Positions 24,461 to 30,827 of a stretch of 32,628 nucleotides of DNA are shown piece by piece. Both the position numbers and the translations under genes were made by a program. The notes under the pieces were generated by a model. The model was not told where the DNA came from and did not search any database. It saw nothing but the letters and a program-made list of their open reading frames with translations. This DNA comes from a bacterium (lineage in GTDB: Bacteria; Vulcanimicrobiota; Xenobia; Xenobiales; Xenobiaceae): assembly GCA_030535355.1 (NCBI GenBank), contig JAUNIO010000030.1, positions 1 through 32,628 on the forward strand, written 5' to 3'. Numbering within the stretch: position 1 is the first letter of the stretch; every line of letters begins with the position of its first letter.

Positions 24461-25798
24461 ATGTCTCAGGAAGCAAAGAAACATCTAACTTACTATGTGC
24501 TGACATATGGCTGTCAGATGAATGTTTACGATTCGGAAATTTTAGCGGCTTTAATGGAAAATGAGGGCTATTTACCCGCTGCCGTGCCGGAAGATGCCGA
24601 TATAGTGATATTCAATACCTGCTGTATCCGCGATAATGCCGATCAAAAAGTTTATGGGCGTTTAGGAGATTTTAAGAAAAGGCGGGAAACCAATGCCAAT
24701 TTTGTTCTGGCCGTGGCCGGATGCTTGGCTCAAAAAGACAAAGAGGGCATTTTGCAGCGTTTCCCCCAAATTGACATAGTGCTGGGTACGCATCAGGTGC
24801 GCAGGCTGCCCGAGCTGATTAAACAGGTTCTTGTTAAGCGCCAGGCGTTGGCCTGTGTGGGCCGCGTGGGTGATCATCTCGATATGCCAGCTCGCCCTTT
24901 GTCGGCGTTTCAGGCAAAAATTCCCATTTCCGTGGGATGCAACCAATGGTGCACTTATTGTATTGTGCCCTACGTGCGCGGCCCCCTCAAAAGCCGCCCG
25001 CTGCCTCTAATAAAGGCTGAAGCGCAGCGTTTAGCTGCGGAAGGCTGGCGTGAAATAATGCTTTTGGGGCAGAATGTCAACGATTACGGCCACGATCTCG
25101 AAGAAGACATCGATTTCGCCACGGTTTTGCGCGAGCTGAAAGGTATTCCTGGACTGGATCGGCTGCGCTTTACTTCGCCGCATCCCGCTTATTTTACCGA
25201 TCGGGTTATTGAAGCTATGGCTGATAACCCCAGCGTTTGCGAGCATGTGCATCTTCCTTTGCAGTCCGGCGATGATGAAATACTGCGCAAAATGAAGCGC
25301 GGTTATACGGGAGATGAATTCCTGCAATTAACGGCCAAACTGCGCCAAGCTATACCAAATTTAGGCATTACCACGGATATTATTGTGGGCTATGCCAACG
25401 AAAGCGAGGAACAGTTCGAAAATACTCTGCGCGTGGTTGAAGAGGCGCAGTTCGATTCGGCGTTTATGTTCGCTTATTCGGAAAGGCCGGGCACTCCTGG
25501 CGCTTTGGCAGCTGCCCAAGTTCCTGAGGAAGTGCGCATGGAGCGTTTGTATAAGCTGATAGCTAAACAGAATGCTATTTCCGAAGCCAAACATCGCACC
25601 CGGTTAAAACAGGTAACCGAAGTCTTGGCTGAAGGGCCAAGCAAAAAAGAAAAAGGCCGCTATACGGGGCGTACCCGCCAAAACTGGCTGGTACATTTCC
25701 CTTGCGAAAAGGATTTGACCGGCTCTTTAGTGCGTGTGGAGCTGGAGGAAGCGTATATGTGGGGCTTTGTGGGAAAAATGCTTGAGGTAGTTGGCTGA
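24461..25798 (+). CDS. miaB: tRNA-2-methylthio-N6-dimethylallyladenosine synthase MiaB
   Basis: Radical-SAM methylthiotransferase that adds a methylthio group to i6A37 of tRNAs reading UNN codons. The N-terminal UPF0004 domain supplies C18 (TYGCQMN), C54 (FNTCCIRD) and C88 (VAGCLAQ) for the auxiliary cluster; the radical SAM cluster is held by C160, C164 and C167 (GCNQWCTYCIVPYVRG). A C-terminal TRAM domain (about 378-442; TRLKQVTEVLAEGPSKKEKG) binds RNA. The 445-residue length and NxxCxxRxxA-like motif favour MiaB over MtaB or RimO. It starts 25 bases after ctpA. Confidence 0.94.
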   Translation: MSQEAKKHLTYYVLTYGCQMNVYDSEILAALMENEGYLPAAVPEDADIVIFNTCCIRDNADQKVYGRLGDFKKRRETNANFVLAVAGCLAQKDKEGILQRFPQIDIVLGTHQVRRLPELIKQVLVKRQALACVGRVGDHLDMPARPLSAFQAKIPISVGCNQWCTYCIVPYVRGPLKSRPLPLIKAEAQRLAAEGWREIMLLGQNVNDYGHDLEEDIDFATVLRELKGIPGLDRLRFTSPHPAYFTDRVIEAMADNPSVCEHVHLPLQSGDDEILRKMKRGYTGDEFLQLTAKLRQAIPNLGITTDIIVGYANESEEQFENTLRVVEEAQFDSAFMFAYSERPGTPGALAAAQVPEEVRMERLYKLIAKQNAISEAKHRTRLKQVTEVLAEGPSKKEKGRYTGRTRQNWLVHFPCEKDLTGSLVRVELEEAYMWGFVGKMLEVVG

Positions 25799-25820
25799 TT
25801 AAAGGTATTGGGAGAATTAT

Positions 25821-27041
25821 ATGCGTAAATTTTTTCTAGGATTGGCTTTGTCTTGCTGTCTGTGCTGGCCTGCAGGGCCTGCCAGGGCTGATTTGCAGGA
25901 AAGCCTGCTTAACGAATACAGTGCTTCTGAAAAAGGTGACACCTATTCTATAACCGACAGTACGGTTAGGAATATAGATGAGGTTCTCAGCAATCCCAAT
26001 ATACGTATAATTTGTTGGCAGGTTGAGTATAAAAACTATGATGAGGCCTGGACGCCGCGTTTGCTGGAATGGGTGCGCAATGGTGGATCGCTGTGGTTCT
26101 ATGATGCTCGTTTGGCAGATCGCTTTGGCATGGAAATGTATGAGCTGCGCGGCGATCAGTTCCGCGGCAATCCCGAAAAAGGCGATATCGGCGATGTGAA
26201 GATGAAGGGCAGGGCGGTGACAGTCTTTCCTATCCAGAATCATGCCGTCAGCACTGGTGTGGGTTCGGTGGCCGCTTTTTTGCCGGTCTTGGATGAAAAA
26301 CGCGATGTTTACGGTTCTATTGTCCCTCACGAGGGAACCTTAAATCTTTTGCAGTTCGCAGCGGATTCACCGGCGCTGGCGGCGCTGCGCCGCGAAGGTT
26401 ACGGGACGGTAGTCTTTAAGCCTCTGCTTTGGGAAAAATCCCTCTCAGGGGAACGTTTTCAGCGCAATCTAATCGATTACTGCGCCGGATACGGAGTGCC
26501 GGGCATGGGCGGTGAAGGCCGGGTCGGCGAGCAGCTGCAGCAAAAACAGAACTACGTAAAAGATACGGCGTACCGAGGCAGCTCAGCTTCAGAAATGACT
26601 GGTAACGCTGCCCAGGAGCCAGCAGCTGCTTCAGGCTCTCAAGGAGGAACTGGTTCGGCTTTAGACAGTACTATTGCTGAAGCCCGCAGCCTGTACAATG
26701 CGGATTCGCAGGCTAAGTCAGCCAGCAATGAACCACCTGCGGCAGTCTCTCAAGACAGTATGAAAGTTGCTGGTGAGCAGTCTCCGCGTTTGGGCAGGGT
26801 AATTACTAAAGAGATCGTCTTTGAAGGAGGCAGTGAAAGCTTTAGGCTTTCCCCCGCAGAGATGCGCAGTTTAGTTATGGGCCAGCACGGCAATCTGGAT
26901 ACGCTGGAATTGCGTAGCGGCCGCATTATTAAGGGATTTATGACCACGACTTCGGTAAGCATAGAAACTAAAGACGGGGTATATGACTGTCCCAAGAGCA
27001 GTTTGCAGTCTATTACTTTCGGAGATAATCAGGAGCAGTAA
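25821..27041 (+). CDS. Secreted two-domain protein of unknown function
   Basis: Predicted exported protein of 406 residues that I cannot assign to a family. Signal peptide at 1-23 (MRKFFLGLALSCCLCWPAGP then ARA). Residues about 30-215 form a compact domain with LLEWVRNGGSLWFYDARLAD, a pattern seen in ThuA/DUF4159-like class I glutamine-amidotransferase folds, but without a visible Cys-His catalytic pair. Residues about 230-325 are a low-complexity Ala/Ser/Gln linker. The last 75 residues (LDTLELRSGRIIKGFM and GVYDCPKSSLQSITFG) look like a small beta-barrel. Genes before (miaB, 22 bases) and after (hslU, 2 bases) are on the same strand and tightly spaced, so it is probably co-expressed. Confidence 0.75.
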   Translation: MRKFFLGLALSCCLCWPAGPARADLQESLLNEYSASEKGDTYSITDSTVRNIDEVLSNPNIRIICWQVEYKNYDEAWTPRLLEWVRNGGSLWFYDARLADRFGMEMYELRGDQFRGNPEKGDIGDVKMKGRAVTVFPIQNHAVSTGVGSVAAFLPVLDEKRDVYGSIVPHEGTLNLLQFAADSPALAALRREGYGTVVFKPLLWEKSLSGERFQRNLIDYCAGYGVPGMGGEGRVGEQLQQKQNYVKDTAYRGSSASEMTGNAAQEPAAASGSQGGTGSALDSTIAEARSLYNADSQAKSASNEPPAAVSQDSMKVAGEQSPRLGRVITKEIVFEGGSESFRLSPAEMRSLVMGQHGNLDTLELRSGRIIKGFMTTTSVSIETKDGVYDCPKSSLQSITFGDNQEQ

Positions 27042-27043
27042 CC

Positions 27044-28675
27044 GTGGATAAAGATACTGATAATCATGGCAATTTTGAAGAACTTTTACCGCGACAGATT
27101 GTCGAAGAGCTGGATCGCTATATAGTGGGGCAGAATGAAGCAAAACGCGCCGTGGCAGTAGCGCTGCGCAATAGATACCGCCGTGAGCGCCTGCCGAAGG
27201 ATATGCGCAGTGAAGTTGTGCCTAAAAATATCATGATGATCGGCCCAACAGGCGTAGGTAAAACTGAAATAGCCAGGCGCTTGGCTAAACTAACAAAAGC
27301 TCCTTTTGTCAAGGTCGAAGCTACCAAATACACAGAAGTTGGTTATGTGGGGCGCGATGTAGAATCGATGATCCGCGATTTGGCAGAGGCGGCGGTTCAT
27401 TTAGTTGCCGAGGAGTATAAGGCAAAAGTACGCGACAAGGCGAAGTCCTTGGCTCTGGAGCGCATCTTAGACAAAATAGTGAAAATGGTTCAAGATAATT
27501 ATGATGATTATAAGAACTGTTTGGAAGCCGACTTGGCTGCTGAGATAACAAACGATATCGAAGCTGTTGCTGAAACTGAAAACGCTGAGAATAATGCAGA
27601 TGCCAAGGAGCAGTCAGCCGATGCTGCTCCTCAAGGCTCCGAAAAAAAAGCAGCCGAACAGCTGGGGCTGCCTGAAGATTTGGAGTCTTTGTCGAAATTG
27701 CTGCCCGGCGGTTTTGGCAATTTACTGGAGATGGCTGTAAAATCCCAAGGCCATCCAAATGAACAGGCGAAAAGCTCGCCTAAAAAATTGGATGCTGAAG
27801 ATCGGGAAAAGCTTAAGAAACTTTTGTTGGCCGGTTCATTTGACAGCAGACTGATCGAAATCGAAGTTGACGACAATGCCGCTCAGGACGTGCAGCTGAT
27901 TTCCAATGCTGGGATCGAGGAATTAGGGGTTAATTTCAGTGAAATTTTGGGAGGCCTGCTGCCTAAACGCAAAAAAAAGCGCAAGCTGAGCGTCAGTGAA
28001 GCTTTGGAAATTATGGAATCTGAGGAAGCCGATAAGCTGGTGGACTTCGACGTGGTTAAGCGCGAAGCGATTGAGCGCGCAGAAAGCCGGGGTATCGTTT
28101 TCCTGGATGAAATTGACAAAATTGCCGGCGAAGGGACGCACGGAGGAAATCCCGATGTCTCGCGCGGGGGAGTGCAGCGCGATATACTGCCTATCGTCGA
28201 AGGATCGGCCATCAATACGAAATATGGCATAGTGCACACCGATCACATTCTTTTTATCGCGGCGGGGGCCTTCCATGAAACTAAGCCTTCGGAACTGATC
28301 CCAGAGCTGCAGGGGCGTTTTCCTATTAGAGTCAATTTAACGAGCTTGGGTGAAAAAGATCTGCAGCGCATTCTCGTCGAGCCTAAAAATGCTCTGACGC
28401 GCCAATACGAAGCTTTGCTGGCCGTGGAGGGCATAGAACTGAGCTTTACCGAAGACGGAATCGCGGAAATGGCGCGCATGGCCGCAGAAGTCAACGCTGA
28501 AACCGATAATATAGGAGCTCGCCGCCTGCACACCATCATGGAGCGCGTGCTAGATAAGATTTCCTTTGACGCTGCCGAGCTTAGCGAGAAGAAAGTGGTA
28601 ATTGACAGCGAGTACGTCAAGCAGCAGCTGAGCGATGTCGTGGAGAGCCGCGATCTTTCGAAATTTATTTTATAA
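27044..28675 (+). CDS. hslU: ATP-dependent protease ATPase subunit HslU (ClpY)
   Basis: AAA+ unfoldase that feeds proteins to the HslV peptidase. It opens with LLPRQIVEELDRYIVGQNEA; Walker A is GPTGVGKT (67-74), Walker B GIVFLDEIDKI (D355, E356), the arginine region ELQGRFPIRV lies near 420, and the extreme C-terminus DLSKFIL is the tail that docks into HslV. At 543 residues it is about 90-100 longer than usual; the extra lies in the intermediate domain between Walker A and B and is rich in Asp, Glu and Lys (ETENAENNADAKEQSADAAP). GTG start 2 bases after the upstream stop. hslV is not adjacent, although the C-tail implies a partner elsewhere. Confidence 0.95.
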   Translation: MDKDTDNHGNFEELLPRQIVEELDRYIVGQNEAKRAVAVALRNRYRRERLPKDMRSEVVPKNIMMIGPTGVGKTEIARRLAKLTKAPFVKVEATKYTEVGYVGRDVESMIRDLAEAAVHLVAEEYKAKVRDKAKSLALERILDKIVKMVQDNYDDYKNCLEADLAAEITNDIEAVAETENAENNADAKEQSADAAPQGSEKKAAEQLGLPEDLESLSKLLPGGFGNLLEMAVKSQGHPNEQAKSSPKKLDAEDREKLKKLLLAGSFDSRLIEIEVDDNAAQDVQLISNAGIEELGVNFSEILGGLLPKRKKKRKLSVSEALEIMESEEADKLVDFDVVKREAIERAESRGIVFLDEIDKIAGEGTHGGNPDVSRGGVQRDILPIVEGSAINTKYGIVHTDHILFIAAGAFHETKPSELIPELQGRFPIRVNLTSLGEKDLQRILVEPKNALTRQYEALLAVEGIELSFTEDGIAEMARMAAEVNAETDNIGARRLHTIMERVLDKISFDAAELSEKKVVIDSEYVKQQLSDVVESRDLSKFIL

Positions 28676-28679
28676 CCTC

Positions 28680-28708
28680 TTGACTCTGTGGAGCTGGCAT
28701 ATTAAAAT
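28680..28708 (+). promoter_or_regulatory. Promoter of the rpsB-tsf operon
   Basis: TTGACT (28680-28685) and TAAAAT (28703-28708), 17 bases apart, just after the hslU stop. Confidence 0.6.
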
Positions 28709-28714
28709 GCCCAA

Positions 28715-28860
28715 TTGAGAGCCTGGCTGGTAGGCTGGGCTGACTACGCAGCAACAGCGTTCCGTCAAGTCCGTTGGGGTCTCCGAAAAATTCGGAGTGA
28801 ACGGATAAAGTTGCAAGGAGACTCAGAAATATTTAGCTGAGTCTAAGAACCCTAGGAGGA
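28715..28860 (+). promoter_or_regulatory. Structured 5' leader of rpsB
   Basis: About 145 bases with three clear hairpins: AGCCT/AGGCT (near 28720-28737), CTCCGAA/TTCGGAG (near 28782-28798) and GACTCAG/CTGAGTC (near 28819-28842), the last just before CCTAGGAGG, the ribosome site. It may be an S2 autoregulatory leader; there is no family match that I can confirm. Confidence 0.45.
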
Positions 28861-28866
28861 TTAATC

Positions 28867-29757
28867 ATGGCTGCTTTGATAAGCATGAAACAGCTGCTCG
28901 AGGCCGGTGTGCACTTCGGCCACCAGACCCGTCGTTGGAACCCTAAAATGGCGCGCTATATTTTCACCGAGCGCAATGGCATCTATATTATCGACTTGCA
29001 GAAAACGGTCACCCGTCTGAAAGAAGCTTATAGCTTCATCCGTGCCGTGGCTAAGGGATGCTATGACTATGAAGAAGGGCGCATCTGTGACACTCAGATC
29101 GACGAGCCTCGTCCTATTTTGTTCGTAGGAACTAAAAAGCAGGCCCAGGAAACCATTATGGAAGATGCTCAGCGCTGCGGTGAGTTCTATGTAACTCAGC
29201 GTTGGCTGGGCGGTATGCTGACCAACTGGAAAACCATCCAGACCCGTATTCAGCGCCTGAAATCCCTGGAAGAAATGAAAGAGAACGGCACCTATGAGCG
29301 CCTGACCAAAAAAGAAGTTTTGAAGCTCGAGGAAGAGCGCGAGAAATTGGAAAAATTCTTGGGCGGTATTAAGAATATGAAACGCCTGCCCGGTGCTCTT
29401 TTCGTAGTCGATCCCCGCAAAGAATACATTGCCGTTACCGAAGCCCGCCGTATAGGCATTCCCGTGGTAGCTATTGTGGACACCAACTGCGATCCAGATG
29501 AGATCGATTATCCTATCCCCGGCAACGACGACGCTATCCGCGCTGTTCGCCTGCTGACCGGCAAGATCGCGGATGCGGTCATTGACGCCAAAGCCGAGAT
29601 GGAAATTCACGTCGATTCCGATGTGGCCGCTGAAGAAGCCGAAGAGGAAAAAGACGCTGAAGCTGTGGAGATTACTGAGACCTCCACGGTTAAATATACC
29701 AATGAAAACGGCAGCGTTGAAGAAGTTAAAGTCGGCGTATGGCGCTCTGAGGAATAG
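28867..29757 (+). CDS. rpsB: 30S ribosomal protein S2
   Basis: S2 of the small ribosomal subunit. The sequence follows the Firmicutes form closely: [71 protein letters not shown] and [20 protein letters not shown]. Two differences stand out. About 15 extra residues ([19 protein letters not shown]) precede LFVGTKK, and an acidic tail of about 60 residues follows the usual end ([15 protein letters not shown]). Total length 296 against about 230-260 usually. AGGAGG precedes the ATG. tsf follows 25 bases later in the standard operon. Confidence 0.96.
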   Translation: MAALISMKQLLEAGVHFGHQTRRWNPKMARYIFTERNGIYIIDLQKTVTRLKEAYSFIRAVAKGCYDYEEGRICDTQIDEPRPILFVGTKKQAQETIMEDAQRCGEFYVTQRWLGGMLTNWKTIQTRIQRLKSLEEMKENGTYERLTKKEVLKLEEEREKLEKFLGGIKNMKRLPGALFVVDPRKEYIAVTEARRIGIPVVAIVDTNCDPDEIDYPIPGNDDAIRAVRLLTGKIADAVIDAKAEMEIHVDSDVAAEEAEEEKDAEAVEITETSTVKYTNENGSVEEVKVGVWRSEE

Positions 29758-29782
29758 TTAAGATAGGTTGAGGTAAATAATA

Positions 29783-30595
29783 ATGGCTAATATTACCGCT
29801 GCTCAAGTTAAAGAATTGCGCGATTTGACTTCGGCTGGCATGATGGACTGCAAAAAAGCTCTGACCGAGTGCGATGGTGATCTTCAGAAGGCAGTAGAAT
29901 GGCTTCGCAAGAACGGTATGTCCAAAGCTGATAAAAAAGCTTCCCGTTCCACCAGTGAAGGCCGCATCGGTTTCTACATGCACCATGATGGCAAGCAGGG
30001 CGCTATGGTAGAGCTTCTCTGCGAGACCGACTTCGTGGCCCGCAATGAAAAATTTGGCGAACTCCTCGACAAGCTGTGCAAACAGGTTTTGGCGATGGAT
30101 CCCAAATACATCACCAAAGATCAGATTCCTGAAGAGGTTTTCGCCAAAGAGATGGCTATTGCCCGCGAAGCTACTCTGAACGAAGCTAAGGAAATCATCG
30201 AAGAAGCTGAGCGCTGGCAGAGCACTCTGCAGGATGCCGAAGCCGCTTACGCTAAAGCTGAAGCTGCTGTCGCCGCTGCTGCCGATGAGGAAGCCCAAAA
30301 GGCCGCTAAGAAATCTTTGCAGAATGCTCTGGAGAATAAAGATTCCGCCGTTAAGAGCGCGGGCAGAGCTTCTGGCAAAGCCAAGAATTCCCAGTCTTTA
30401 ATCGACAATCCTGAAAAGCTGGATATGGTCATTAAAGGAAAAGTGGAGAAACTGCTGGCCGATCAGTGCCTGATGTCTCAGGAGTACGTTCTCGGCGACA
30501 AAATCTCCATCGAGCAGATGATTAAAGAAGTCATCGGCACCCTGGGTGAGAACATTAAAGTCAACCGTTTCTGCCGCTTTAAGATCGGTGAATAG
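29783..30595 (+). CDS. tsf: Elongation factor Ts
   Basis: Nucleotide exchange factor for EF-Tu. The N-terminal UBA-like domain (1-55; [19 protein letters not shown]) and core motif [14 protein letters not shown] (near 75-88) are classic, and the C-terminal [20 protein letters not shown] and FCRFKIGE match the family end. Between them, about residues 136-205, lies an Ala/Glu/Lys-rich helical stretch ([20 protein letters not shown]) absent from the Firmicutes and Thermus proteins I know; it probably forms an extended coiled coil. It is followed by a terminator. Confidence 0.95.
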   Translation: MANITAAQVKELRDLTSAGMMDCKKALTECDGDLQKAVEWLRKNGMSKADKKASRSTSEGRIGFYMHHDGKQGAMVELLCETDFVARNEKFGELLDKLCKQVLAMDPKYITKDQIPEEVFAKEMAIAREATLNEAKEIIEEAERWQSTLQDAEAAYAKAEAAVAAAADEEAQKAAKKSLQNALENKDSAVKSAGRASGKAKNSQSLIDNPEKLDMVIKGKVEKLLADQCLMSQEYVLGDKISIEQMIKEVIGTLGENIKVNRFCRFKIGE

Positions 30596-30627
30596 TTTTC
30601 TTTAATATTATCGTTCTAAGAACGTAA

Positions 30628-30667
30628 AAAAGAGCGGAAGCCGCTGTTAATCGGCCGACGCTCTTTT
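30628..30667 (+). terminator. Terminator of rpsB-tsf
   Basis: Outer stem AAAAGAGCG/CGCTCTTTT (30628-30636 and 30659-30667) with an inner GCCG/CGGC stem. Just upstream, CGTTCT-A-AGAACG (30612-30624) is a separate small palindrome. Confidence 0.8.
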
Positions 30668-30827
30668 ATTTTGCTATGGGTCATTTTGGTAGCATTATGT
30701 TATGGTATGTTAACAAATAGACATTTACTTTTAGGAATATTTGAGTTATAAATCTTATGATCAAGAGAAGTATGCTTGTGCTCCATTGGGGGAGCGGGAG
30801 CGTGCAGAATGGAAGGTGCTGTGTCGT

